The notes beneath the pieces were generated by a model that worked only from the letters and a program-made list of their open reading frames with translations, searched no databases and had not been told where the DNA came from. Positions 1 to 8,974 of a stretch of DNA of 43,243 nt are shown here, one piece after another; position 1 is the first letter of the stretch; each line of letters begins with the position of its first letter. The translations under genes and the position numbers were made by a program. The DNA is from Bacteroidales bacterium (GTDB lineage: Bacteria; Bacteroidota; Bacteroidia; Bacteroidales; UBA3824): the NCBI GenBank assembly GCA_017412115.1, contig JAFPYR010000030.1:1-43243 (forward strand), in the 5' to 3' direction.

Positions 1-165
<165 letters not shown>

Positions 166-199
166 TTAGTTTTGAATTTCTTGTTTTTTTCTCCAACCG

Positions 200-229
200 C
201 AAAAATACAGTTTTATTTTTAATAACAAA
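200..229 (-). promoter_or_regulatory. Candidate eno promoter
   Basis: On the minus strand a TATTTTTG element (200-207) fits the Bacteroidota -7 consensus TAnnTTTG. A TTTG (226-229) lies 18 bp further upstream, slightly short of the usual 19-21 bp. It would give a leader of about 50 nt before the eno ATG. Confidence 0.45.
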
Positions 230-244
230 AATTTTATTAATTTT

Positions 245-805
245 TTAATTGTTAATTTTTTTACCGTCAGAAAAAGCGTTTCCGACTTTTGCGCCTATTG
301 AATGATAAGTATGAACGGCGGGGTTGTAAATTATGGGTTGAAGTTTATTTATGTCGATTTTTCCATCTGTCAAAATGCTTTCCTCTGCGCATACGTTTAC
401 GATTTCGCCCACCAAACGGCAGGTATTGTCATCGTAACTTACAACTTTGCATTCAAGAGCAAACGGAAGTTCTTGGATAAGAGGAGCGTCTACTTTTGAG
501 GATTTAACAGCGTGAAAACCTGCTTTTGCAAATTTGTCTTCTACTTTGTTAGCACTTATAATGCCTACGTAATCGCATTCCGTAACGTATTTTTCTGTAC
601 CGACTGAAACTGTAAAAGCGCGTTTTAATTTGAGATTTTCCACTGTTTTGTGGCTTGGGGAAAGACAAATCGAAATTTTTGTATCGTCAGAAATTCCGCC
701 CCATGCAGCGTTCATGGCATCAGGGTTGCCGTCTTTGTCGTATGTGCCGATAATTAAAACCGGCATCGGAAATAATAATGCTTTTGCACCGAAATCTGTT
801 CTCAT
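245..805 (-). CDS. Flavin reductase-like (flavoredoxin family) FMN-binding protein
   Basis: The 186-residue protein opens with KALLFPMPVLIIGTYD, then GNPDAMNAAWGGI and ISICLSPSHKTVENL. This is the split-barrel fold of flavin reductase-like domains (RutF/flavoredoxin group), which bind FMN and use NAD(P)H or act as electron carriers. The residues after the N-terminal strand pair (NAAWGG and the SPSHKT segment) are the usual FMN contact region. It is a single-domain soluble protein of normal family length with no signal peptide. It is divergent from the lipoprotein gene at 865 and shares a roughly 60 bp spacer with it. The exact electron partner cannot be read from sequence. Confidence 0.8.
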   Translation of the reverse strand: MRTDFGAKALLFPMPVLIIGTYDKDGNPDAMNAAWGGISDDTKISICLSPSHKTVENLKLKRAFTVSVGTEKYVTECDYVGIISANKVEDKFAKAGFHAVKSSKVDAPLIQELPFALECKVVSYDDNTCRLVGEIVNVCAEESILTDGKIDINKLQPIIYNPAVHTYHSIGAKVGNAFSDGKKINN

Positions 806-821
806 GTCCTTATTTTTTTAT

Positions 822-829
822 TAATTTTG
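822..829 (+). promoter_or_regulatory. Possible -7 element for the 865 lipoprotein gene
   Basis: TAATTTTG at 822-829 matches TAnnTTTG and lies 36 bp before the ATG at 865. No convincing TTTG is present at the expected upstream distance, so this is a weak call. Confidence 0.3.
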
Positions 830-864
830 TGCCGTAAAAATATAAAACTTTTTAGTTTACCGTT

Positions 865-1353
865 ATGAAAAAAATATGTATTTTTATTATTTTAACATTT
901 TTTATCGTAGCCTGCAATTCTCAAGTTCAGGAGTATTCCCCGGGCAGGAAATTGCGTCTTACAAAACTTAGCGATACATCTTTTGTTTTAACACACATTA
1001 TAAATGACTCCTTGGCGGATAGTTTCAAATTTAATTATAAAGTCTTGAAATTTTCTTTTTGTTATCTTGACAAGGATTCCGTGCCGGAGGTTTTGGTTAT
1101 GGTTAATAAGAAAACACGTTTTTGGCCTGAATACGACAACCGTCTTTTTGTTTATAAACTTTATGAAGGCCGTTTAATACGCCCGCTTTGGCTCGGCTCA
1201 AAACTTTGTGGGGAGTTACTTGATTTTAGCGTTAAAAATGACACATTTCCTAATTTAATCATAACTGATTGTATTTTTAATAATAGGCGTGAAAAAATGA
1301 AATTCTCTTTGGGCGGTTTCGGTTTGAAATATTGCGGCAAGGAGTCTCTTTGA
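865..1353 (+). CDS. Hypothetical lipoprotein
   Basis: This 162-residue protein starts MKKICIFIILTFFIVAC, a type II signal peptide with the lipobox ending at Cys17, so it is probably an envelope lipoprotein. The middle contains DKDSVPEVLVMVNK followed by a beta-rich stretch, reminiscent of the aspartate-rich turn of FG-GAP/VCBS-like beta-propeller blades, but one blade alone does not prove the family. No catalytic motif was recognised. It is followed after 61 bp by another lipoprotein gene on the same strand, and the two may be cotranscribed. Confidence 0.65.
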   Translation: MKKICIFIILTFFIVACNSQVQEYSPGRKLRLTKLSDTSFVLTHIINDSLADSFKFNYKVLKFSFCYLDKDSVPEVLVMVNKKTRFWPEYDNRLFVYKLYEGRLIRPLWLGSKLCGELLDFSVKNDTFPNLIITDCIFNNRREKMKFSLGGFGLKYCGKESL

Positions 1354-1414
1354 ATCGAATTATTTATTAAATTCGCACACCGAAAAAATAAATTATTAAT
1401 TTGAAAAAAAAATA

Positions 1415-2200
1415 ATGAAAAAGTACATTGTTTTTGTAATGTTTTTAATAGTATCGGCATTGACGGGTTGTTCTTCAAAACAAGGAATGCTAAGCGGTGT
1501 TTTTTCTGTCAGCGATACTTTGAAAGTTGTGTTTTCCTTTGGAAATCTTCAGTACGAGGCCTCTTCCAAGACTTATAGATTTGCGGAAAATCAGTGGGAG
1601 GTTATCAGCGGTGAGAATTTTCAAAAACCTTTAAAAACTTATGATTCAGGTTATTGTGATGTTTTTGAATGGGGTTCGGGTGATAATCCTTTTCAAAAGA
1701 CGGATGTTTTTGAGGATTGGGGCAAAAATCCTATTTCTAACGGTGGCAACAAGCAAGGGCTTTGGCGCACTTTAACCTCTAACGAATGGCTTTATCTTAT
1801 TGAAAAACGTCCTTTTTCAGAAAATCTTATTTCATTTGCAATTGTTAATAATATCAAAGGCGTTATAATTCTTCCCGATAATTGGCAAAAACCTCTCGGA
1901 GCGGATTTCTACCCTTTGCCTAAGGATTCTTTTATCCGAAAAAACGGTATGATAAGGTTGAAAAATCCTATGATGAAGATGAATGTTTATAATCTTCAGG
2001 CGTGGGAAATTATGGAAAACAGCGGTGCTATATTTTTGCCTTTCAACGACTTATCTTCAAAAGATAATCCGAGCGGAAAGTATTGGGCAAACGATGAGGA
2101 AAATTTTTTCAGTTTTGAATCTCAAACGATTTGGCCTAAACGCGGTTGTAGGAGAGAGGCTTTTAGAATGGGCGTCAGATTGGTAAAAAATATCGAATAA
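1415..2200 (+). CDS. FISUMP-like hypothetical lipoprotein
   Basis: This 261-residue protein begins with a lipoprotein signal ending LTGC (Cys19). Mature residues include KVVFSFGNLQYEASSKTYRF followed by AENQWEVI. That resembles the GNLQY...WRFAE.Q signature of a large family of Bacteroidota/Fibrobacteres secreted proteins (Fibrobacter succinogenes major paralogous domain type). Later comes LWRTLTSNEWLYLIEKR, equivalent to the WRLPT..EW motif of that family, and a C-terminal GVRLVKNI strand. The function of this family is not established. A strong terminator follows at 2225-2257. A distant relative lies at 23378-24085. Confidence 0.65.
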   Translation: MKKYIVFVMFLIVSALTGCSSKQGMLSGVFSVSDTLKVVFSFGNLQYEASSKTYRFAENQWEVISGENFQKPLKTYDSGYCDVFEWGSGDNPFQKTDVFEDWGKNPISNGGNKQGLWRTLTSNEWLYLIEKRPFSENLISFAIVNNIKGVIILPDNWQKPLGADFYPLPKDSFIRKNGMIRLKNPMMKMNVYNLQAWEIMENSGAIFLPFNDLSSKDNPSGKYWANDEENFFSFESQTIWPKRGCRREAFRMGVRLVKNIE

Positions 2201-2224
2201 AAGAAAAAAAATATTAGTGATTCA

Positions 2225-2257
2225 AGCGGATTTTGACGTTCAAAATCCGCTTTTTTT
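2225..2257 (+). terminator. Rho-independent terminator
   Basis: A perfect 12-bp stem (2225-2236 with 2240-2251) with a 3-nt loop is followed by a run of seven T, 25 bp after the lipoprotein stop codon. It closes the 865-2200 transcript. Confidence 0.9.
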
Positions 2258-2304
2258 GAAAATCTCGAAAAAATTTAACATTGGAATTTCCGTGCTAAAT
2301 AAAG

Positions 2305-2368
2305 TTGTCCACAAAACCCTAAAAATCTTAAAACTTTGATTATCAGAGAAAAATAAAAGTTATCCACA
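2305..2368 (+). promoter_or_regulatory. Two DnaA-box-like 9-mers upstream of nrdD
   Basis: TTATCCACA at 2360-2368 is an exact match to the consensus DnaA box. TTGTCCACA at 2305-2313 differs at one position and lies in the same orientation 55 bp upstream. A weaker TGTTCCACA (2446-2454) overlaps the putative nrdD -7 element. They occupy the 322-bp gene-free spacer 2201-2522, together with the terminator above and a T-rich stretch at 2411-2440. In other bacteria DnaA regulates ribonucleotide reductase genes; here this is inference. Confidence 0.45.
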
Positions 2369-2412
2369 AAAAGTGCATTTCTGTAACTTGCTGAAAAAAA
2401 TTGTCGCGAAAT

Positions 2413-2447
2413 TTTGTGTTTTATTCATTTTTTTTATATTAACTTTG
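2413..2447 (+). promoter_or_regulatory. Candidate nrdD promoter
   Basis: TAACTTTG at 2440-2447 is a perfect TAnnTTTG -7 element. A TTTG at 2413-2416 is 23 bp upstream, a little long for the -33 element. The predicted leader before the ATG at 2523 is about 70 nt. Confidence 0.45.
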
Positions 2448-2522
2448 TTCCACAAGGAAAACGAAAGTTCTGCACTTTATTTTTTTAATTAGTGCAAAAA
2501 ATCTTAAATCATCAATAAAACA

Positions 2523-4793
2523 ATGAACACATTTACGGTAACAGAAAAAACTGTTTTAAAACCAAATTTAACTGAAAATTCTATGATACAGACAGTTGTA
2601 AAACGTGACGGCAGAATTGTCGGCTTCAACGAGGAAAAAATCGCTTCAGCCATACGCCGTGCAATGCTTCAAACCGAACTTGGCGAAGATGACAAACTTA
2701 TCAACAAAATTACCAACAGAATTGCTTGCAACGGTAAAAAACAAATGACCGTTGAGGAAATTCAGGATTGTGTGGAAAAGGAGTTGATGAAAAGTCCCCG
2801 CAAGGAGGTTGCCCGTGCGTACATTTCGTACCGTGACAAACGCTCTGTTGCCCGTCAGGCAAAAACCAGGGATGTTTTTACCGAAATCATTGAAGCAAAA
2901 TCAAACGATGTTACCCGCGAAAATGCGAATATGAACGCAGATACTCCCGCCGGTATGATGATGAAATTTGCCAGCGAGACCACTAAACCTTTCGTTGATG
3001 ATTATTTGCTCAGTCCCGAAGTAAAAGAAGCCGTTAAAAACGGTTACATTCATATTCACGACAAGGATTATTATCCGACAAAATCTTTGACTTGTGTTCA
3101 GCATCCGTTAGACAAAATTTTGCAATACGGTTTCAGTGCAGGACACGGCGAGTCAAGACCGGCAAAAAGAATCGAAACGGCAAGTATTCTCGGCTGTATT
3201 TCTATGGAAACGGTTCAAAACGAAATGCACGGTGGTCAGGCTATTCCGGCTTTTGATTTTTATCTTGCACCTTATGTCAGAGACTCTTATATTGAAGAGG
3301 TAAAAGTTATTGAAAATTTTTCGGGTGAGGATTTGTCAGATTTGTATCATGCTCAAATAGATGATTTTGTAACGAAATCTTTGGAGGGTTTAACAGGTAA
3401 GCAGCGTTCAAAACAACACGCTATCAACCGCACCGTAAACCGTGTTCATCAGTCAATGGAGGCTTTCATTCACAACATGAACACCATTCATTCAAGAGGC
3501 GGCAATCAGGTTGTTTTCTCCTCAATTAACTACGGTACAGATACCTCTGCTGAGGGTCGTTGTATTATCCGCGAGCTTTTGGTTTCTACTTACGAGGGTG
3601 TCGGAAACGGTTCAACGGCTATTTTCCCGATTCAGATTTGGAAGAAAAAACGTGGCGTAAACTATTTGCCTCAAGATAGAAATTACGACCTTTATCAAAT
3701 GGCTTGCAAGGTTACGGCAAAGAGATTTTTCCCGAATTATCTTAACCTTGACACCGATTTCAATCAGAACGAAAAATGGAAAGCCGACGATCCTAAACGT
3801 TATGAATGGGAAGTTGCAACAATGGGTTGCAGAACGAGGGTTTTTGAAAACCGTTACGGCAAAAAAACGTCAATCGGTAGGGGCAATCTTTCGTTTACCT
3901 CCGTTAATATCGTCCGTCTTGCAATCGAATGTATGGACATTCAAGACAGGGAAGAACGTATCAAAACATTCTTTGAAAAACTTGAAAACGTACTTGTTAT
4001 AGCCGCTAAACAACTTGACGACCGTTTCAATTTCCAAAAAACGGCTTTAGCAAAACAATTCCCGCTTTTGATGTCAAGACTTTGGGTCGGCAGCGAGAAT
4101 TTGAAACCTAACGATACTATCGAAAGCGTTATCAATCAAGGAACTCTTTCAATCGGTTTTATCGGTTTGGCAGAATGTTTGAAAGCATTAATAGGAAAAC
4201 ATCACGGCGAAAGTGCTGAGGCTCAAGAGTTAGGATTGAAAATCGTTACTTATATGCGTGACCGTTGCAACGATTTTTCTCAGCAATACCGTCATAATTA
4301 CAGCGTTTTGGCTACTCCTGCTGAAGGTTTAAGCGGTTCTTTCACCAAAAAAGACAAAAAAACTTTCGGCATCATCGAAGGTGTTACCGATAGAGAATAT
4401 TATACAAATTCGAGCCATGTGCCGGTTTATTACAAATGCTCTGCAATGCACAAAGCCGAAATTGAGGCTCCTTATCACACTTTGGAGCGTGCCGGTCATA
4501 TTTTCTACGTTGAAATTGACGGCGATGCAACTCACAATCCGCAAGTTGTAGCCTCTGTTGTTGATATGATGGATAAATTAAATATGGGTTACGGCTCAAT
4601 CAATCATAACCGCAACCGTTGCATGGACTGCGGCTACGAAAATGCTGACAAAGAAATGATTAGTTGTCCTAAATGCGGCAGCAACCGTATTGACAAACTT
4701 CAACGTATAACCGGCTATCTCGTGGGCACAACAGACCGTTGGAACAATGCTAAACTTAGCGAACTCAACGACCGTACAACGCACAAGATTTAA
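2523..4793 (+). CDS. nrdD: Anaerobic ribonucleoside-triphosphate reductase, class III
   Basis: The 756-residue enzyme reduces ribonucleoside triphosphates to deoxy forms under anaerobic conditions using a glycyl radical. Residues about 20-110 form an ATP-cone (TVVKRDGRIVGFNEEKI), the allosteric nucleotide site. The catalytic body includes the GGNQVVFSSINYGTDTS stretch. Near the C terminus is a four-cysteine zinc site (CMDCGY and CPKCGS). It ends with the glycyl-radical loop RITGYLVGTTDRW, in which Gly731 would carry the radical. The length is normal and all expected parts are present. The activase nrdG follows after a short repeat array, as is usual. An in-frame ATG at 2583 is an alternative start just before the ATP-cone. 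Confidence 0.97.
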   Translation: MNTFTVTEKTVLKPNLTENSMIQTVVKRDGRIVGFNEEKIASAIRRAMLQTELGEDDKLINKITNRIACNGKKQMTVEEIQDCVEKELMKSPRKEVARAYISYRDKRSVARQAKTRDVFTEIIEAKSNDVTRENANMNADTPAGMMMKFASETTKPFVDDYLLSPEVKEAVKNGYIHIHDKDYYPTKSLTCVQHPLDKILQYGFSAGHGESRPAKRIETASILGCISMETVQNEMHGGQAIPAFDFYLAPYVRDSYIEEVKVIENFSGEDLSDLYHAQIDDFVTKSLEGLTGKQRSKQHAINRTVNRVHQSMEAFIHNMNTIHSRGGNQVVFSSINYGTDTSAEGRCIIRELLVSTYEGVGNGSTAIFPIQIWKKKRGVNYLPQDRNYDLYQMACKVTAKRFFPNYLNLDTDFNQNEKWKADDPKRYEWEVATMGCRTRVFENRYGKKTSIGRGNLSFTSVNIVRLAIECMDIQDREERIKTFFEKLENVLVIAAKQLDDRFNFQKTALAKQFPLLMSRLWVGSENLKPNDTIESVINQGTLSIGFIGLAECLKALIGKHHGESAEAQELGLKIVTYMRDRCNDFSQQYRHNYSVLATPAEGLSGSFTKKDKKTFGIIEGVTDREYYTNSSHVPVYYKCSAMHKAEIEAPYHTLERAGHIFYVEIDGDATHNPQVVASVVDMMDKLNMGYGSINHNRNRCMDCGYENADKEMISCPKCGSNRIDKLQRITGYLVGTTDRWNNAKLSELNDRTTHKI

Positions 4794-4841
4794 TGCACAA
4801 TGCATAATTCATAATGCGAATGCAGAATTCATAATTTATGA
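4794..4841 (+). repeat. Heptad (7-bp period) repeat array, nrdD-nrdG spacer
   Basis: Starting on the base after the nrdD stop codon are seven units of the type TGCACAA, TGCATAA, TTCATAA, TGCGAA (6 bp), TGCAGAA, TTCATAA, TTTATGA. They fill the whole spacer to the nrdG start region. The array is a diverged relative of the TTSAHAA arrays after pta, susC, susD and the DUF4960-like gene. Confidence 0.7.
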
Positions 4842-4847
4842 TTGAAG

Positions 4848-5378
4848 ATGAAATTAATGTTGATGGACATAATAGATTATACGACTTCGGACGGACCGGG
4901 TTTTAGAACATCGGTTTATTGTTCGGGCTGTAATCATTATTGTAAAAATTGTCAGAATCCCCAGACATGGGACATTATGAACGGCAAACCTACCGAAGTT
5001 AAAGATATTTACGAGCATATCGTTGCTAATGAATTATCTAATGTAACATTTTCGGGCGGGGATCCGTTCTATCAGCCGAAAGCTTTTGCAGAATTAGCTC
5101 GCATGATAAAACTCAACACCGACAAAGATATTTGGTGTTATACGGGTTTTAAAGTTGAGGAAATTTTGCGGGACGAAAAGTTGATGTCCCTTTTGAATTG
5201 GGTTGATGTTTTGGTTGACGGCAGGTTTGAAGAAGACAAAAAAGATCCTGATTTGCTTTTTAGGGGCAGTTCCAATCAAAGATTGATTGACGTTAAAAAA
5301 ACAATTAAATCGGGTAAAACCGTGCTTTACGATTATGACCCGTTTTTGGAATACGAAAAATTGGAAGAACTTGTTTAA
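4848..5378 (+). CDS. nrdG: Anaerobic ribonucleotide reductase activating protein (radical SAM)
   Basis: NrdG uses S-adenosylmethionine and a 4Fe-4S cluster to generate the glycyl radical on NrdD. The cluster ligands are the CxxxCxxC motif, Cys28, Cys32 and Cys35 (CNHYCKNC), followed by NPQTWD. The SAM-binding segment is NVTFSGGDPF. The family C-terminal region contains LVDGRFEEDKKDPDL and FRGSSNQRLIDV, typical of NrdG. An upstream TTG at 4842 would add two residues, but the ATG at 4848 is preferred because the earlier codon lies in the repeat array. It lies directly after nrdD in one operon and ends at a bidirectional hairpin. Confidence 0.95.
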   Translation: MKLMLMDIIDYTTSDGPGFRTSVYCSGCNHYCKNCQNPQTWDIMNGKPTEVKDIYEHIVANELSNVTFSGGDPFYQPKAFAELARMIKLNTDKDIWCYTGFKVEEILRDEKLMSLLNWVDVLVDGRFEEDKKDPDLLFRGSSNQRLIDVKKTIKSGKTVLYDYDPFLEYEKLEELV

Positions 5379-5379
5379 C

Positions 5380-5438
5380 CACATACAAGAAAAAAAAACG
5401 GAGTGAAAATTATTTTCGCTCCGTTTTTTTCTTGTGTG
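5380..5438. terminator. Bidirectional terminator between nrdG and guaA
   Basis: A long inverted repeat with an ACGGAG-GAAAA / TTTTCG-CTCCGT core is flanked by an A-run on the left and a T-run on the right. It sits between the convergent nrdG (plus) and guaA (minus) and can terminate both. Confidence 0.88.
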
Positions 5439-5450
5439 TTTCAATGGTTT

Positions 5451-7004
5451 TTATTCCCATTCTATTGTTGCCGGCGGTTTCGACGAAATGTCGTATGCCA
5501 CACGGTTTACGCCTTTTACATTGTTGATAATATCGTTTGATACTTTAGCGAGAAATTCGTAAGGCAGATGAGCCCAATCGGCTGTCATTGCATCGGTACT
5601 TGTTACGGCACGCAAAGCAACGGCACGTTCATAAGTGCGTTCATCACCCATAACACCGACTGATTTTACGGGCAACAAAATTACACCCGCTTGCCATACG
5701 GAATCATAAAGCGAAATTTCAACACCGTCAGCGTTTTTGATTTTCCAGTTTTTAAGACCTTTGATAAAAATATCGTCAGCATCTTGAAGAATCCTTACTT
5801 TTTCGGGCGTTATATCACCTAAAATTCTTACGCCCAAACCCGGTCCGGGGAAAGGATGTCTTTTAATAAGATGTTCGGGCATTCCTAACTCTTTTCCGAC
5901 TCTGCGTACCTCGTCTTTGAAAAGCCATTTCAAAGGCTCGCACAACTGCAATTGCATTTCTTTGGGCAATCCGCCGACATTATGATGCGATTTTATGGTT
6001 TTACCGGTGATGTTAAGACTTTCGATTCTGTCAGGATAAATTGTTCCTTGTCCCAACCATTTAACGTCCGTAATCTTCTGAGCTTCAGCATTAAAAACGT
6101 CAATAAAACCTTTGCCGATAATTTTACGTTTCTTTTCGGGTTCTTCAACGCCGGAGAGTTCTTTGTAAAATTTTTCGCTTGCATCAACGCCTTTTACGTT
6201 AAGTCCTAAACATTCATAATCCCTTAAAACGTCTTCAAATTCGTTTTTGCGCAAAAGTCCGTTATTAACAAAGATACACGTTAAATTTTTGCCGACAGCT
6301 TTGTTCAAAAGCACCGCAGCAACGGACGAATCCACGCCGCCGCTCAAACCTAAAACTATTTTATCGTCTTTTAATTGCTCTTTGAGTTCTTTTACGGTCG
6401 TATCTATGAACGAGGCTGCGCTCCAGTCTTGTTTTGAACCGCAAATTCTAACTGCAAAGTTTTTCAGCAAAAGCGTTCCTTGCAACGAGTGGAAAACTTC
6501 CGGGTGAAACTGAACGCCCCAAATTCTGTCTTTTTCGCAGTAAAAAGCAGCGTTTTCTACTTTTTGAGTAGATGCGATAACTTTATAATCTTTCGGAATA
6601 GCCGTAATAGTATCTCCGTGGCTCATCCATACTTGCGAATTATCGTCAAAACCTTTGAAAAGCGGATTTTCTTTGTCGATAAATTCCAAGTTTTGACGAC
6701 CGTATTCACGGCTTCCTGCCGGTTCTACGTTGCCGCCTGAGGTGTACGAAATAAACTGCGCTCCGTAACAAATGCCCAAAACGGGATATTTGCCTTTTAT
6801 CTTGTCCAAATCTATTTTGAAGGCTTCTTTGTCGTAAACGCTGTAAGGTGAACCGCTTAAAATCACACCGATAATGGATTCGTCGTTTTCGGGGAATTTG
6901 TTGTAAGGCACGATTTCGCAAAACGTGTCAAGTTCCCTTATACGGCGGCCTATCAATTGTGTGGTTTGAGAGCCGAAATCAAGTATTAATATTTTTTGTT
7001 GCAT
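5451..7004 (-). CDS. guaA: GMP synthase (glutamine-hydrolysing)
   Basis: GuaA converts XMP, ATP and glutamine to GMP. The 517-residue protein starts [18 protein letters not shown]. It has the class I glutamine amidotransferase nucleophile Cys79 in LGICYGAQ, the HPEV histidine segment, and the ATP pyrophosphatase P-loop ([13 protein letters not shown]). The dimerisation domain includes the [12 protein letters not shown] signature, and the C terminus is KPPATIEWE, as usual. The open frame extends 27 codons upstream to 7085, but that would overlap the end of the formyltransferase gene. The ATG at 7002-7004 gives the standard length. The gene is 23 bp downstream of the AICAR formyltransferase and closes a purine operon. 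Confidence 0.97.
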   Translation of the reverse strand: MQQKILILDFGSQTTQLIGRRIRELDTFCEIVPYNKFPENDESIIGVILSGSPYSVYDKEAFKIDLDKIKGKYPVLGICYGAQFISYTSGGNVEPAGSREYGRQNLEFIDKENPLFKGFDDNSQVWMSHGDTITAIPKDYKVIASTQKVENAAFYCEKDRIWGVQFHPEVFHSLQGTLLLKNFAVRICGSKQDWSAASFIDTTVKELKEQLKDDKIVLGLSGGVDSSVAAVLLNKAVGKNLTCIFVNNGLLRKNEFEDVLRDYECLGLNVKGVDASEKFYKELSGVEEPEKKRKIIGKGFIDVFNAEAQKITDVKWLGQGTIYPDRIESLNITGKTIKSHHNVGGLPKEMQLQLCEPLKWLFKDEVRRVGKELGMPEHLIKRHPFPGPGLGVRILGDITPEKVRILQDADDIFIKGLKNWKIKNADGVEISLYDSVWQAGVILLPVKSVGVMGDERTYERAVALRAVTSTDAMTADWAHLPYEFLAKVSNDIINNVKGVNRVAYDISSKPPATIEWE

Positions 7005-7027
7005 TTCTTTTTTTCTCGTTAAAAAAA

Positions 7028-8209
7028 TTAGTGGTGGAAAAGTCTTATTCCCGTGAATGACATTACGATACCGTATTTGTTGCAAGTCTCAATAACGTTG
7101 TCGTCCCTTAAAGAGCCGCCGGGTTGAGCGATATATTTAACGCCGGATTTTTTAGCTCTTTCTACATTGTCACCGAACGGGAAAAATGCGTCAGAGCCCA
7201 AAGCAACGCCGGTATTTTTATCAAGCCAAGCGCGTTTTTCTTCGCGGGTAAAAACTTGAGGTTTTACTTTGAAGAATTTTTGCCATTGACCCTCCGCCAA
7301 AACGTCCTCGTAATCATCTGACATATAAATATCAATCGTATTGTCTCTGTCGGGGCGTTTAATGCCGTCTACGAATTGAAGTCCGAGCACTTGAGGTGAT
7401 TGTCTTAACCACCAGTTGTCAGCTTTTTGACCGGCGAGTCTTGTGCAGTGTATTCTTGACTGCTGACCTGCTCCGATACCGATTGCCTGACCGTTTTTAA
7501 CGTAGCAAACGGAGTTCGATTGAGTATATTTAAGAGTTATCATCGCAACGGCTAAATCCGTTTTTGCTTCTTTTGTAAGTTCTTTGTTTTCAGTAACAAT
7601 GTTGTTGAAAAAGTCATCGGAAATTACGAGTTCGTTTCTGCCTTGCTCGAATGTTATGCCGAAAACCTGTTTCTTTTCTATCGGCTCGGGTTTGTAATTT
7701 TCGTCGATTTTAATAATGCAGTAATTGCCGTTTTTCTTTTGTTTTAATATTTCCAAAGCCTTGTCAGAGTAGCCGGGGGCGATAACACCGTCAGATACTT
7801 CACGTTTTATAACTAAAGCCGTGCTTTCGTCGCAAATGTCGGAGAGGGCAATAAAATCGCCGAAAGACGACATTCTGTCAGCACCGCGTGCTCTGATATA
7901 AGCGTTGGCAAGGGGAGTGAACTCAATGTTAAGGTCGTCTGCCCAATAGATTTTTTTCTCTATTTCGTTTAGCGGCAATCCGACAGCCGCACCGGCGGGC
8001 GATACGTGTTTGAAAGATGTTGCAGAGGCAAGTCCCGTTGCTTTTTTGAGTTCGCTGACAAGTTGCCAGCCGTTGAAAGCATCAAGAAAGTTAATGTAAC
8101 CGGCTCTGCCGTTAAGCACTTCTACGGGCAGCTCGCTGCCGTTTTCCATGTATATTCTTGAAGGTTTTTGGTTGGGATTGCAACCGTATTTCAACTGATA
8201 TTCCTGCAT
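7028..8209 (-). CDS. AICAR formyltransferase, stand-alone (PurH C-terminal domain type)
   Basis: This 393-residue protein matches only the transformylase half of PurH. It would use 10-formyl-tetrahydrofolate to convert AICAR to FAICAR. The active-site Lys-His pair is visible as Lys67-His68 in [13 protein letters not shown]. Other conserved segments are [35 protein letters not shown] and [17 protein letters not shown]. It ends with LGSDAFFPF and [13 protein letters not shown]. The N-terminal methylglyoxal-synthase-like IMP cyclohydrolase domain of ordinary PurH is absent. The missing activity is supplied by the adjacent PurO-like gene only 3 bp upstream, and the two are surely cotranscribed. 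Confidence 0.92.
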   Translation of the reverse strand: MQEYQLKYGCNPNQKPSRIYMENGSELPVEVLNGRAGYINFLDAFNGWQLVSELKKATGLASATSFKHVSPAGAAVGLPLNEIEKKIYWADDLNIEFTPLANAYIRARGADRMSSFGDFIALSDICDESTALVIKREVSDGVIAPGYSDKALEILKQKKNGNYCIIKIDENYKPEPIEKKQVFGITFEQGRNELVISDDFFNNIVTENKELTKEAKTDLAVAMITLKYTQSNSVCYVKNGQAIGIGAGQQSRIHCTRLAGQKADNWWLRQSPQVLGLQFVDGIKRPDRDNTIDIYMSDDYEDVLAEGQWQKFFKVKPQVFTREEKRAWLDKNTGVALGSDAFFPFGDNVERAKKSGVKYIAQPGGSLRDDNVIETCNKYGIVMSFTGIRLFHH

Positions 8210-8212
8210 TTT

Positions 8213-8929
8213 TTATTTGGTATTTTTGTTAATGATTCTGCTTTCAAATTTTCCTGTTTCGATGTCGATAAATCTTGTAAAAAGCGAAACTTTGTTCTCT
8301 TGATTCAGACTGTTCCAAACCTCTGAAGTAAATTCGTCGATATTTCCTGAAATTTCAACTCTTTGCGGTTCGCCTTCAAAACTTGGGAGCGGATTTCCGT
8401 CGCCTTGATAAGTGTGGATAAAACGTCCTTCGCCTGCAATCGGATTGTCGTAATGGAATGTATATCTGCAATTTGATTCAGGGCGGCCGTTGTCAGATTT
8501 TAGAATTGACATAAAGAACGAATATTTTCCGTCTTTAACGTTCATAATGCCCGAAATCCTTGGCGTGAAATTCGGAGCATCGGGTTCAAATTGACGGGTT
8601 TTCAAGGCTTGTTCAAACGTGAATTGCTCATTCATCAAATCGTAAACGGTATCCGTTTGGTCGCCGTTTGTTACGATTGTGTCAAAACCAGAAACTCTTA
8701 CGGGGGCATAAATTATAAGACTCGGGTCTTTGAGTTTCTTAGGATCGAAGGCCTCGGTCCTTATTCCTAAACCGTCTTCTACGAAGACTCTATTGCGGGA
8801 GTTTTCACTTCTACCCATTATGAAATAAGCAGTTACGGCATATTTTCCGTCTTTTGATTTTCCTATAACGATACCTCTTCCCGGGTAAGTCGTTTTGGAA
8901 ATTTCCGATGATAATTTTTCTAATTTCAT
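8213..8929 (-). CDS. IMP cyclohydrolase, PurO-like
   Basis: This 238-residue protein contains TYPGRGIVIGKSKDG followed by YAVTAYFIMGRSENSRNR near its start. That is the signature of the PurO-like IMP cyclohydrolase family, first known from archaea and present in some bacteria as a stand-alone enzyme. It would close FAICAR to IMP, the last step of de novo purine synthesis. Later conserved-looking segments are PNFTPRISG and CRYTFHYDNPIAGEGRFIHTY. Its position 3 bp before the AICAR formyltransferase and upstream of guaA strongly supports the role: the two genes together replace bifunctional PurH. No metal-binding or signal sequence was seen. Confidence 0.88.
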   Translation of the reverse strand: MKLEKLSSEISKTTYPGRGIVIGKSKDGKYAVTAYFIMGRSENSRNRVFVEDGLGIRTEAFDPKKLKDPSLIIYAPVRVSGFDTIVTNGDQTDTVYDLMNEQFTFEQALKTRQFEPDAPNFTPRISGIMNVKDGKYSFFMSILKSDNGRPESNCRYTFHYDNPIAGEGRFIHTYQGDGNPLPSFEGEPQRVEISGNIDEFTSEVWNSLNQENKVSLFTRFIDIETGKFESRIINKNTK

Positions 8930-8974
8930 TGTATGTTTTTGTAAAAAAAATATTCTTATTTTTAAAAAAAATCT

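Noticed and set aside
2446..2461. parS-like sequence (TGTTCCACAAGGAAAA)
   Set aside because: Only the left half resembles TGTTNCACGTGAAACA; the right half does not match, and it overlaps the nrdD promoter.
2201..2522. Chromosomal replication origin
   Set aside because: Two or three DnaA boxes and AT-rich sequence are suggestive, but there are too few boxes and no dnaA or other origin-linked genes beside it.
7005..7085. Longer guaA start at 7085
   Set aside because: The extra 27 codons overlap the end of the formyltransferase gene and are not part of GuaA; the start at 7004 gives the family N terminus.
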